In this document: piece after piece, positions 1 through 14,026 of the stretch
Layout of the letters: each line of letters opens with the position of its first letter
How positions within the stretch are numbered: position 1 is the first letter of the stretch
Assembly (NCBI RefSeq): GCF_019578655.1
Contig: NC_063257.1
Coordinates: forward strand, 1,984,001-2,048,000
Origin: Ricinus communis
Taxonomy: Eukaryota; Streptophyta; Magnoliopsida; Malpighiales; Euphorbiaceae
Length of the DNA stretch: 64,000 nucleotides
Direction of reading: 5' to 3'
The notes under the pieces: generated by a model
What the model was told of the DNA's origin: nothing
Database searches by the model: none
What the model saw: the letters and a program-made list of their open reading frames with translations, nothing else
Translations under genes and position numbers: made by a program

Positions 1-165
1 TGGTGCAGCAACAGTACCATCAATGTATTCTAGCAAATTAAGACCAATAAGTGTTGATTGAAGTTGTTTTCGCCAAACTGGAAAGTTGGTAGAGCTGAGC
101 TTAATAGGAAAATGAGTTGGGGCATTTAATGGCACAATAGAAGCTGTTGACGTAGTAGGAGCCAT
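1..165 (-). CDS. copia gag polyprotein, N-terminal part
   Basis: The frame is open for 55 codons from the ATG at 165-163 to the window edge. The translation has a Ser/Thr/Ala-rich start followed by a stretch reading PIKLSSTNFPVWRKQL. This resembles the conserved N-terminal motif of plant copia gag proteins (DUF4219/UBN2 families), which package element RNA into virus-like particles. The start codon lies about 40 bases downstream of the primer-binding site, as usual for this class. The frame is cut by the window edge, so whether the rest is intact is unknown. Confidence 0.8.
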   Translation of the reverse strand, partial: MAPTTSTASIVPLNAPTHFPIKLSSTNFPVWRKQLQSTLIGLNLLEYIDGTVAAP

Positions 166-203
166 GAGAAGAAAATAGGATCAAAACTCGTTAGAGTGTT
201 TAA

Positions 204-215
204 GCTCTGATACCA
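204..215 (-). other. primer-binding site, initiator tRNA-Met
   Basis: The minus strand reads TGGTATCAGAGC, the standard complement of the 3' end of plant initiator methionine tRNA used by Ty1/copia elements. It directly abuts the LTR. Confidence 0.9.
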
Positions 216-464
216 TATAGAGAATTATGGTTTGTAATTTAAGCTTGATACTTTATTGAATAAGAAATGTTCTGTATATATACAAGAGCAGCTGTAAAAT
301 ATCTAAGAGATATTTAGCATATGGTTACAACAGAAAGATAAGAGTTAGCTGCCAGGATAAGCAATGAGCTGTTACAAAAGTATAAAACAGAATTAATAAC
401 AACAGTAAATCTAATCTTGTTAATTTGAATGATAATCTGTTATTCTTTAACCTTATCCTTGACA
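216..464 (-). repeat. 5' LTR of the copia element
   Basis: On the minus strand this stretch runs from TGTCAAGG to the base before the primer-binding site. It contains a TATA-like TGTATATATAC segment and an AATAAAG polyadenylation-like signal towards its 3' end, both normal LTR contents. The outer end is set by the TG dinucleotide at 464-463 and is a best guess. Confidence 0.65.
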
Positions 465-681
465 ATGTGTATGTTTACTTTGGTGCGTGTTACTTGTATT
501 GGCGGACAACTATTTAATATTGTGTGATGATTTCATTATCTTTTCTTGATTATGAAATGTCTCTATACTATCTCTCTCTAGAATATTTTCTAATATATGT
601 TTTATTGAAAGTTTTGACCTGTTTGACTCAGATGGAAAGATCCGGCTTGCTTTCAGAAGATATCTAGATTTTGATGCAGCT
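465..681. other. DHFR-TS upstream region next to copia LTR
   Basis: Only about 220 bases separate the copia LTR from the proposed DHFR-TS start. I see no clear TATA box. A CT-rich stretch (TCTCTATACTATCTCTCTCTAG, read as two overlapping motifs near 560-585) could be an initiator region. The native distal promoter has probably been pushed away by the insertion, or the LTR supplies part of it. Confidence 0.35.
632..667 (+). promoter_or_regulatory. short upstream ORF before DHFR-TS
   Basis: An ATG at 632 opens an 11-codon frame ending in TAG at 665-667, 14 bases before the proposed DHFR-TS start at 682. If the transcript begins upstream of 632, ribosomes would meet this small frame first, which could reduce translation from 682 or favour the start at 1032. 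The transcription start is unknown, so this is conditional. Confidence 0.3.
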
Positions 682-3853
<3,172 letters not shown>

Positions 3854-4195
3854 AATGACAAGAATGAAATTTTGCTCATTTTATTTGTAAATTCTAAATA
3901 TAGCCGTTCTAGTCTTTCAGGCATAAGTTGGCCAGGTTGTATTTGCATCAAACCAGAACTTTGCATATGATATGATCAGGTTCTAGTTGTTAACCCATGA
4001 GAATTTGGGTTTGTACAATTCTCTGCAAGATCTCTTTCATGTTTATACAAAGGTTTAGCAGTGCATTAAGGCAGAAGCCTGAACAGAAACATCAGGTTTT
4101 ATATTGACAACCGAGACACTGCTTACATTTTTCCCTAGGAAGAAAGAAACAAATCCTACTCAGGATTGTTCATGCTTTTGGTCATTCAATATTGC
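3854..4195. other. convergent intergenic spacer (DHFR-TS / AAA-ATPase)
   Basis: These 342 bases separate the stop codons of two tail-to-tail genes and must hold both 3' untranslated regions. T-rich and AT-rich stretches suit plant polyadenylation. No other feature is seen. Confidence 0.6.
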
Positions 4196-5746
4196 CTACA
4201 GCACTATTGATCTTACCTTACCTTGGAGGAACTTGATTAGGCCTTCTAGTGCAAGTTCTGCATCTGTACATTTCATTAGCTCTCCTGCAACTTCAGCAGG
4301 TGTAGATTGAGCCTTCTCCAACAGCTGCTCAATTTCATCAAACAGGTGATGGTCCTTAATATGTAAATAATTAGATGCAAGTGTCTTGAAACCATTGAAA
4401 GTGCAGTAAGACAAGTGCAGGTGCATATCCATGCGTCCGGGTCTTAGCAATACTGGGACAAGCTGGTCTTTGTGATTGGTTGTGAACACTACAATCCTTT
4501 CATCTCCGCAGCTCGACCACAGGCCATCAATGAAATTCAAAAGACCAGAGAGCGTGACCTGCAAAATGCAAAGGCAAGGTTACAATTTCCTCTTCCTTTT
4601 CTTTTTCTTATGGTTAATTGATCCCAACTAGAGTTCACAGTGAGAATATCAAGTTTATCATTTTTAGTGAAACATTATATTTTTATTAGCTTTTTAGGTA
4701 GCCTCAATTGCATGTTGACTCGGGTTGTACATGTATATGAGGCATGGCTAGCCATGCGTATAAAGTCCAGCATTTAAATGAAACAGAATATGTGAACTTA
4801 CTTTATCATCTTCCACAGACTCAAAAGAACGATCAATGTCTTCCACAACTAATATGGACTGATTTCCGATACCGATCAGCAGCCTCCTCAAGTCTGAATT
4901 GCATTGAACCTCCTTTAAATCCAAATCATAAACATCAAACTTAAGGTAATTAGCCATGGCAGCAACCAAGCTCGACTTTCCAGTTCCTGGTGGTCCATAA
5001 AACAAATACCCACGTTTCCATGCCTTGCCTACCCTCTTGTAAAACTCCTTCCTTGCTGTGAATTGATCAAGATCCTTTATCAACCCCTCCTTCATCTCTG
5101 GATCCATTGCTATTGTATCAAAGTTTGCTGGATGATCAAAATTAATGGAACCCCAGTAATCAGTGCCATTATAGTCAATTGTGTGCAACTTCAGAGTCTT
5201 TTTCTCTTCTCTTATTGCTTTGGCTTTCTTAAGAATGTAAGGTAAATAACAACTTAACACCATGTCTCTATGCTTCTTGTGGAAGCTCAGCTCAAAATAT
5301 CGCAACTCAGAGCGCGAAAAGGCACTGCCATTGCTCGTTTTATTAGAAGCAACATGACTTTCAATGTGTGAAGACACCAAGACCCACTTCAGTTTTACTC
5401 CTTGAAACATATCAACTAGTTCTTGATCCGTATCAATAGTCACTGCTAGTTCCTTTTCTTTCTCTGGCTTGTTTACTTTTATTCTTCTCTTGGATACCAA
5501 TAAGTTGGAACCCAAATATACATTAGCAGCATGAAACATCTGGTTCGTAGTGAGGCCATCAAACTCTTCAATGACAACAGTTAGTTGAGATGATAGAAGG
5601 GCTGATATTTTTCGAGCAGTTGAATTTAGGTATTGCTGCACAGCCTGTGGGATAAGATCTTTAGCTATGGAATGAAAAACAATTGCTGAGGCAGCAAAAG
5701 AGGCCGCCGCTGATAACAGCGTTTCAGTTTTGGGCAGACTTGTCAT
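4196..5746 (-). CDS. BCS1-like AAA-ATPase, membrane-anchored
   Basis: Two exons, 4802-5746 and 4196-4558, joined at GTAAGT / TTTTGCAG, give 435 residues. A hydrophobic segment near residues 10-35 is followed by the plant AAA-associated N-terminal domain. The AAA core has Walker A GPPGTGKSS (251-259), Walker B ILVVEDID (298-305), and in exon 2 the TTNHKD sensor and LLRPGRMD motif with arginine-finger residues. Architecture and intron site match the plant BCS1-like family (AATP1/HSR4 type), ATP-driven machines in mitochondrial or ER membranes, many induced by stress or senescence. The C-terminus is short after the AAA core: the last 60 residues lack the long charged tail of many relatives. Substrate unknown. 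Confidence 0.92.
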
Positions 5747-7652
5747 GTTCGTCTTTCTTCTTATGTTTTTGAATTTTATTAAATTCAGAACAGGGAAGCC
5801 AATACGAGTTAAGGTTTATAGGGGTTTCGGCTTGCAGAAGTTGAGGTTTATGTGGGATTTTGGCTTGATGATAAAGAAACTGAACACCTAGAATTCTCTG
5901 AACGTCTCTCCTGATTTGGAAATGGGCCTTTCCAGACACTTAAGAGGCCCTTTGAGGTTTACAATTGGATGGTTGGTATAAACGTAGGATAACAGGCCGG
6001 AAATGTAGCCAGGCATAAGCCCAACTTATGTTGGTGTGGTGGACGTTTTAGTGATACGGACAGTGAGATCACTTAGTACTCGATTTTCTAATTACTCTTA
6101 TGAAATTGTTTCTGGAAGAAGTATTAGTTTATTGATTTTTTCAAATATATTCTTAAAAAATTTTATTTAAGATTATTTATGAGGAGTCGATTTTAACTTA
6201 TAAATCTTTTACTGTCTTTGTAGTATAAATTGTTCGCTGAGAATTTTCCAAGAAGAAAGAGAAAAACTAAAAGTAAAATATCTGAGACTGAATGTCAATT
6301 TTTATTTTATTATTTTCTGAATTTTAAAAATTCCAAATACATCTTTAATAGATTCCTAAAAGATACATCCTTAATAGATTCCTAAAAAGAAGAAAAATAA
6401 ATATATGAAGCAAAATCCAAAACGTCACCGCTTTCTTGAAAAAAGGCAAAAAAGATGAGCTTTCACATCGATATCACATTACCATCGATCAAAAAGACAA
6501 CCAAAATGACATTTCAATCTATTATCTTATAATGTTATTAATGTATCAAAAATTGTTTTCATCGATAAAGCAAAAGACGTTGATATCACATGTATTCATC
6601 AACAATCACTTGTCGACAAACCTAAAACATTTTTCATGTTTTGACACCATAACACCACATCTTTTAGTTTTGATTTTCAATTAGAAAGAGACCCACTTGT
6701 CCAAAAATATTAACTTCATTTCGAGATCTACAAAAAAAGAGTGTATGTATATCATGCTTCATTCATCCTTTGATGAAACTCAAAAGTCTGTTCGCATAAT
6801 TAATATAACTTTACTGAATTTGAAATTAAATTTTAGAACCAACCATGCAGTACTATATAATCGACATTCATTAATAATAATAATAAATAAATAAATAAAT
6901 ATAGAAGAGGAAAAGTTGGTTTTACCACACTTTGAAATGTCAACATAAAAAATGTCATTTTAGTCAATCCACCATTCTTTTACAACAAGACAGAACGCAA
7001 CAGTCTGTGACATGGTCACATTGCCCAAGAATGGATTTGGAGAGGTACTTCTTCCTCTCTTTTTACTGGTACATGGCCCTACCAAAGGTGGATAGGCAGC
7101 TGCAGTAGTAATTGTTGTGACCTCCTTCAACCTCTTGGTGAAGAAACAATTTTAGTTTTCAACCTATAATTCAACCGGTCTTTCACCATAGACCAGTGGA
7201 CTCGGGTGCCTAAAATGGCCCGCCTATACAGCAATAAAATCCTTGTGGGATCAAAACCATTTCTGAGCAGATAATGCAGCTCTATGTGTATTTCTCTTGG
7301 TAAGATAGTTCAAATCAGACTTATAATCTATCAGAATGCCAAGTAGAACTCAGTGAAAGTTATGGCACACAAAATTGAATATGGAAAGCAACTATAGCTT
7401 CTAAAAGCCTTATAGATACAACTATAGCTTCAGTGACTCAAATCTTGAGAGGACAAGTTCAATTATAGTGGCTTTTTAGCAGATCGCATTAAGTTTATAA
7501 CTGAAAACAATAACATTAAACAAGGTACATAATCAACAATGTTGTGAAATGCTTTGTTATTCCGCAAGCAAATAGAACCAAAGAAAAAAATAATAATAAC
7601 TACAAGCTGAAATAGAACATATCCGATGAGACATATTCAAGATTATGCTTAT
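5747..7652. other. intergenic, AAA-ATPase upstream region
   Basis: AT-rich DNA. It holds a 26-bp imperfect tandem duplication (6337-6388), a TAA/TAAA microsatellite (about 6872-6902), and the AAA-ATPase promoter just above 5746. No coding segment with recognisable similarity is seen; the short ORFs here have no codon or domain support. Confidence 0.6.
6337..6388. repeat. two-copy 26-bp tandem repeat
   Basis: Two consecutive units each read ATACATC(T/C)TTAATAGATT followed by CCTAAAA, differing by about one base. A simple local duplication. Confidence 0.85.
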
Positions 7653-8256
7653 TTACATGATAGAACAATAAGTATAAAGATCATCACCAACCACATACCA
7701 AACGTCGCATCTCTGGCACGTCTTTGGTGCATAAGGAACAACTATTTCTTTCTTATATGAATCTTTACTAGTTCCTTTATCTTTATCTTTATCATCCTTC
7801 TTCTCTTCTTTAGGAGGCCCTATACTCACAATTGTTGCTGACTTTCGAAACTTCCTGACCTTGCGGATGATCTTGACTGGATCAGCCTCACCGATCACTG
7901 TTACTGTATTCTTTGAAGGGTCAAGGACAATAGAAGTTATCCCTTCTATGGCTGAAATTAACTTCATCACCTTCTGTCTGCATTTTGAACAGAGAAGCTC
8001 CACTGACACAATAGTTTTCTGCACCACAAAATATAATGTCAGATTCTTCTGTACTTCGGCTGAAGTCAGACCTGCAAAATATATATGCCATACCCAACAT
8101 CCAGAAAAAGTACTGCAGAGTGTCAGTGTAAGAAATATAATAGTAGGATAAGATGTTTAATTATAACAGATAAAACATCACATGAACATGAACATGAACA
8201 GATTTTTTTTCAAAGAAAAAAACAAAACAAAAATGAGACAGGATAACCTTTGACAT
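7653..8256 (-). CDS. Heavy-metal-associated isoprenylated plant protein (HIPP)
   Basis: The main exon, 7653-8018, encodes an HMA (ferredoxin-like) metal-binding domain with the CxxC pair in LLCSKC. A lysine/aspartate-rich linker (EEKKDDKDKDK) and a C-terminal CSIM tetrapeptide follow. CSIM is a CaaX box predicting prenylation, so the protein should be membrane-attached and bind a soft metal such as Cu, Zn or Cd. A second Cys pair (CQRC) lies near the tail. The open frame runs to 8027 without an ATG, and TTTTGTGGTGCAG just before 8018 looks like a splice acceptor. A candidate 9-base first exon, ATGTCAAAG at 8256-8248, joins in frame to give 124 residues beginning MSKKTIVSVEL, but its donor (GTTATC) is weak. 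Family confident; 5' exon tentative. Confidence 0.85.
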
Positions 8257-11168
8257 ATTCTGATGCAGCTAGAAGAAAAAATTTCAGAAAATCAAACTGG
8301 AGAAAAATGGTATAGAAGGCTTTGAAGGATATAAGTTGCTATATATAAATTATTAGGCACTTATTTCATCTCATCAATAAAATTATATGCTATTTACTTT
8401 GTTTGATTTCGGACAAAAGATAATTGGAGTAAATGTAAGTAGGTGACAAGAAGTAAATGCCTGTCAGAAGGTTCTTGATTGAATCAACTGTTACCTCCAA
8501 CAGGCATTGAATGCAGAATTTACTCCTTTGCCAATTCTTTAATTTAGAACATGCCTTCATATATGATCATCTTAGACGAGCAACAATGTTAATTGTCAGA
8601 TTTCATACACAAACAGAACATGCCCTTAACTGAGCAAGAGGGATGCTAGTGCATGATTGTCCATGCAACCCTCCATGGCATGCCCACATATGGACCAGAT
8701 TCCATAGTCAAGCATATCACGGTTCCTTCAGGTAAATGTATCTCTAAAAGGAAAATCCCTCTCAATGGTTGATCACAGAATTGAAGCATGCATGACTAGC
8801 AAAATACTGAAGCATTTGATCTAGGATGTTTTGAAGAAATAGTATCAGTAACCTGCTATTAGACATTGTCGTGGCTAAGAAGCCATGAGACAGCCATTTA
8901 GTACATTGATTCAGCTTTAATGGGCATTGGGGTCAGTTGAAAGAGTACAACTTACCCTACTTCTGCCACCTTTTTATGTTCTTTATATGTTGTACAACAA
9001 AAGGGGTCCTGAATAGGTCCAGTTCTTATACATGAAGAGATAATAACATAGCAGCTCAGTATAGAGCACATGGTGCAGCAGCACACCGCTGCCAGTGTAC
9101 TGGACCGCATGTTTGTTCTGCTTAGCAGCTCAGACTTTCCGCCTTGGCTGCAGCTCCTGATCTCAAATATTGCCTTGATATCAGGCTTACTGATCTTCAA
9201 TATTATTTATTGCTCTGTATAAAATGAAATTTAGTACTTCAGTTGAAAACTTTAGACAATAATCCAAGGAGACACAAGTACAGAAATTTACTTGCTCTGA
9301 TTAAAAATATAATAATAAATTTGAGTTAACATGTCCAGCAAATTGAAAGTCATTTACAATGTTATAGGTGTACATGATATTTAATGGAAAGTTCTGCTGC
9401 ACAAGCCAAGGTGTAGGAAAAGAAAAATGCAGCAACTTTGATAAATATGAAACAAGTAAAATAAAAATACTGCCTACTCAAGATGTGTATGTGACATGCC
9501 AAATGTTGTAGTAAAATTTCCTCAAGACAATACAAAAGCATAAATGACTGGAAAATAGAACATGTTCACAAAATAAATAAAGTAGAATAACCTCCCAACG
9601 GAAGCATGGAACAGAGTACCGAATTGCAATGAAAGAAAGCAGTTGAAACGAAGAAAACCTATAATTTCCTAGAATGCTCTATAAATATCCCAAAGCACCA
9701 ATGCTCTGTAGTCACTTATAATTTCCTAGAATGCTCTATAAATATTCAAGTAAACCATCACAGGCAAATGTGGATGCAACTGAATTGTAACTAATATTCC
9801 AAGAAATTGCAAACATTTGATAGGCTTACTAGGAACTTTTACAGTGACCAAGCAAGGAGTTATCCAATTATATAGTGCATTGTTATGAACATAGTACTTG
9901 CATACAAATCATTACTCAATTAATAATAGATTAAAATTATTGCCCAAAATTTTTAATCATGCACAAAGGACAGTAAAGGTGATTGACTGCTAATAATACC
10001 ACCAAGAAATGGAGGAGAAAGCCTACAAGCCATTTTTTCCTACCATTTTATAGGAAAAGGCAACGGCAATATCTGCAAGTGGAGTTTGCTATAAATTGCT
10101 AGATCTCAAGTTTTGCCATTGGACTCTGCTTAAATCTTAAATTTCAACACTGAAATGCAATCAGCCTTGCTATTTGAGATTCCAAATGATCAGATTATCC
10201 AAGACTTGGGGATGGATGACAACAGAAGTGGTTAACATAGCGTTGTCCCAGTAATGCTAAAACGTATTTCCTGTCACTTTCTACCCTTTCTTGCTCATTA
10301 AATTCGCATCAAATAACATAGCAAAATAAAAGCTGAATGGATCATATCTGATATCAACAAGTGAGCTTGCTTGTAGATAGTACTACTTAACGTTTTAGGC
10401 TTTTGTAGATAGTATTTAATAGGCATTACTTAGATGTCAGGACCTGATGCCCAAGCATGGAAGGTTGAGCAAATCCAATTCATTCAGGTGAGTTGATGAG
10501 GGGTAAATTTAAGATGCTACAGGGTCAGGGTGAGTGCTAGGTTTAGAATTTTTAGGCCTCTTAACAATGTAGCCCAAAAATCATGTAGGAAGGAGAAAAA
10601 AAAACATCCATATAGCCAACTCCTGCAAACATGAAAATATCATTGTCTTGACTTGAGTATTTGAAGAGCCTTACTCAAATTTCTTGTGGCACCATAGCAG
10701 TAGCATGCCCAAATTCCAGAACTTAAGGTCTCTGTTTATTATTCTATGGGGTATGGTTCGCTATGAATGGCTTCAAGGGTTATGTAATCAATTAAACAAG
10801 AAAAATTCTCAACACATCAGATACCAGATAATAAAGTAATATAAACAATAAGAGCTTTCAACCGAAACTTACAAATGCATACAACAATTAAATTCGCTAG
10901 CCAACTCAAACTCAAGGGTCAAATCTCTCATGTGTTCGGAACTTTTTAAAGGAATATATAGCAAGAGAATAATGTACATGTAGGGAAATTCAATCTTTCC
11001 GGAGTGTAGAGAAAGGGTATAATTTGTGAGACAAAAGATGAGGTCTCATCTTCATTTTTTACTAGTATACCAATAGTTAAGGAACAAACATGGCCATGTC
11101 AAATTATTTGCACTTACCGATTCAATTTCACAAAAAGTAAGAATGCTCCATAGTCTTGATGAATTTCA
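8257..11168. other. intergenic between HIPP and IPK1
   Basis: AT-rich, 2.9 kb. It contains a 29-base exact repeat in two copies 57 bases apart (9660-9745). Just left of it, inside the putative HIPP intron, is a three-copy ACATGA run at 8180-8200. The minus frame at 8952-9200 is Cys-rich and ends near a GTAAGT donor-like site (8951-8956). I could not recognise it; it might be a 5' untranslated exon of HIPP. Nothing else is supported. Confidence 0.5.
9660..9745. repeat. 29-base direct repeat, two copies
   Basis: The same 29 bases (starting TATAATTTCCTAGAATGCTC) occur at 9660-9688 and 9717-9745, separated by 28 bases of different sequence. A recent local duplication in intergenic DNA. Confidence 0.9.
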
Positions 11169-14026
11169 CTATATAGTTTCACAAACCTCCATATTCTCGT
11201 TGCTTCTCAAATGATTTGTTTCTAGCATCTGAGCATAGGAATCCAATATCTTCTTGTCCTTCTGATAATAGGTTTCCATCTTCTTTAAAGGTTTCAAATC
11301 CAAGTCAAGGAAATTCACCTAAGGCAATGGCATAAATGAGATATAAAACTATAATGGAGACATGTAGCTGCAGGAATTAAACGATTTAAGTGCACTTCAC
11401 CCATGGGAAGTGAGTACCATTGGACACACAAATAGCTAATAATTTTAAGAATTTAAGAAATGACTCAAATGATCAACTACAAACAAAATCCTTAGTATAT
11501 ATTGCATCATGAATAGCACATTATGATTTTAGCACACGATCAATTCCAAAATCATTCTGGCAATGATGCCAACATCCTTAATATTTCCTCCCTTTTGCTC
11601 CCCGCTTCACCTGGGGTGGAGCCGTTGGAAAAAGTAACCGTGAGTGAGAATCCAATGTTATGATAATAACATCATGCAGTGTCCATAAAACAGATTCTCT
11701 AAATGTCTCAATAGTAATCTGATATCTGATATTTGAATTAAAATATAAATGAAATGTGTTAAAGACCAACCTTGTAGTCGAAGTTTTGGTTTGTTGACTG
11801 CAGGTATATATTGCTATATGGAGAACCAAAATCTGCATCTTCTCTTGATCTAAAACTGATCATCAAACTACAGTCCTTTGCAGTTGCAGATATCAAAAAA
11901 TCCTTCACAATCTTCAAGCTCTCATCCATTGGAATAGAATGCAGGGCCACATACTTGTGTGGAAGCCCTGCTTCATCCAATTCTCTACATACCACGCAAG
12001 GCTGAGATATAACATTATAGTATGCATGAATTGCCCCTTCAATGTCAAGATGATCAAGTTTTTGGACTGCAAGAAGCCGATCCAGTACTTGAGAACTATA
12101 AATTGCCTCAGCAACAAGCTCTATGAGACTTGTTGTACGCAAACCATCATCTGCCTGGATAAATCCCTTCAATGCATCTTCAAAACCTTGTCCAATAACA
12201 ATACTAGTTTTGTTGGTGCCACCACCTAAGCCTCCAAATATAAGTGAACCATTCAAGAACACACGGAAATTGTTCTGAGGGGTAGCATAAAGATCACTAA
12301 TTGCTTTCTGGATCCTTTCCTTGGAACCAGAGAAAATATCCAATGGATCATATTGGCTTACCTCCGATGTCTGAAAAGTTAAAATGCTTGAGCCAGAATG
12401 AAATTTAGAACATAGAGAAAATCTCAATAATGAGGTGCACAAGACTTTAAAGCTAGTATCGGCAATGCTAATCAACAAAGCATGAGTTTTGGCACAACAA
12501 AGCAACACATGTCAGCTGACATGGTAGATCAATTCATGGCATGATGAAGTAATTTTACCATGAGGTAATATAAAGGATAGGAAATTACCTCATGTTGGCG
12601 CAACTTCAGGACTTGATGCATTTTAAAACGAGTTGTGCTCTTCTTAAGAGCATTTCTTTCAGCTATCAATCTTGATAATGGAATAAATCCACATTTGGGC
12701 TAGTTGATGGAAACAAATAGGAAAGTTATAAAGCCTATAAGAAATATGTATCACTCACAAAAGCTAAAACTGATAAAAGAAGAAATATAAAATAATAAAC
12801 ATGCATGAGTACCTTTATTTCAACAGATAAGCAGGACCCAACTTTAAGAGCACCTAAGATGAAGAGAAGAGCAGAATGAATAACCAGACTAATGTACTTT
12901 ACACGGAGAAATCAACTAAGCTATCTAATGAATGCATTATATAATGGACGTTCCGGTCCTTGTTCTACCAAATAAAGTACTGTAGACGATGTTTATCACA
13001 CGAGATAAAAAGGTCACACTGTAGCAAGGAGGTACGTATCGTGCATTTAATGCCCTAAAATTGCTTTAAGAGAAAAACAAAACCGAGAAGAGTGTTTGTT
13101 ATGGTGACAGTCAAATTAAGACTCAAGATGAATCAAATAAAATAGAATATGCTTCCGTTCTTGTTTGTCCATCCTTTGGACTATATATAGGTCATTCGAA
13201 ACTGAACCTATACAATCATATTCATAGCTAAGTAAATGGAGCACAAAGGACTTGCCAGAACCATTTTTCTTTTTGAACAATTTTATGAAACAACAGCACA
13301 ACAAGAATGGAGAATTACCACGAGAAAAAACAGAATGATCAGACATGAGAAGCACAGAATGACGATCTGTATCAATCTTAGCAGCATCAACTCGCCAAGC
13401 AGGACGCTGAGAAATCACTTTCTGCTCTATACGTTCAAGAAATTCCCTGGATACCTCAACATGCATCTGCCAAATTCCAGTAAGAAATTATCCTAATCAA
13501 ATTAGTAATCTAAAAACAAGAGCAGGGAAAGTGTAGCTTTTTTATTTTCGGAAACAGCCTAACATAGACAAAGTACACATACACCGGGATCAACGTGGTC
13601 GGCACCTAATAGAGGGCACATAACATGCTTCACATAAAGCAACCCCGTCACTTCTTTTGTAGAGGAAGATATTAACTCTTCAAACTCTCTCCATAGTAAC
13701 CGTTCTTTCTCCGTTAACACTGCGCGATCCTCTACAAAATGCAATGTGCCATTCCTCTCTATTTTTGGTACTCTCATCACCTTGCCAATCTTTAATGCCA
13801 TTATAACAGTAATACAATTCATCAAGCACATAAAAGATTTAAAAAAAAAAAAAAAAAAAACAAGATAAATTAATTTCTCTTTAGAAAAAAATGGTTAAAA
13901 AAATGGAACAGATTATGAACGTACAAAAAGGGGAGATGATCCGGTGTAAGCGAGGACTAGATTAGCAGCACCTTCGCCTCTGTAGACCCAATCAGCTACA
14001 TCCTTTTTCTCTAATTTGACCTCCAT
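11169..14026 (-). CDS. IPK1: Inositol-pentakisphosphate 2-kinase
   Basis: Phosphorylates the 2-position of Ins(1,3,4,5,6)P5 to make phytate (InsP6), used for phosphorus storage and signalling. Seven exons: 13925-14026, 13583-13789, 13319-13466, 12813-12853, 12589-12699, 11771-12370, 11169-11318. All phases agree and give 452 residues, the normal plant length. Visible motifs are the ATP-loop RGEGAANLV, GKVMR, the EIKPKCGF substrate-binding stretch (spanning the exon 4/5 junction), TTRFKMHQ, KDCSLMISF and the late DLDLKPLKKM. The structural zinc site of plant IPK1 is preserved: His in GAIHAYY, Cys-x2-Cys in QPCVVC and His in ALHSIP. Intron 1 (13790-13924) includes a long homopolymer (T on the coding strand), and the exon 5 acceptor is a plain CTAG. 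No lesion is seen; should be functional. Confidence 0.97.

Larger units (their letters stand above)
1..464 (-). mobile_element. Ty1/copia LTR retrotransposon, 5' end (continues past left edge)
   Basis: Read on the minus strand, a roughly 249-bp LTR (464 down to 216) is followed at once by a primer-binding site for initiator tRNA-Met (215-204) and by the start of a gag ORF (165 down to 1). This order identifies the 5' end of a copia element whose body lies left of the window. The LTR begins TGTCAAGG on the minus strand. It ends in TATA where CA would be expected, so its inner boundary is approximate. The target-site duplication cannot be checked because the other LTR is outside the window. The element sits head-to-head with the DHFR-TS gene. 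Confidence 0.85.

Noticed and set aside
5724..5939. 71-residue minus ORF overlapping the AAA-ATPase start
   Set aside because: Different frame from the AAA-ATPase, no domain, and located in its 5' leader.
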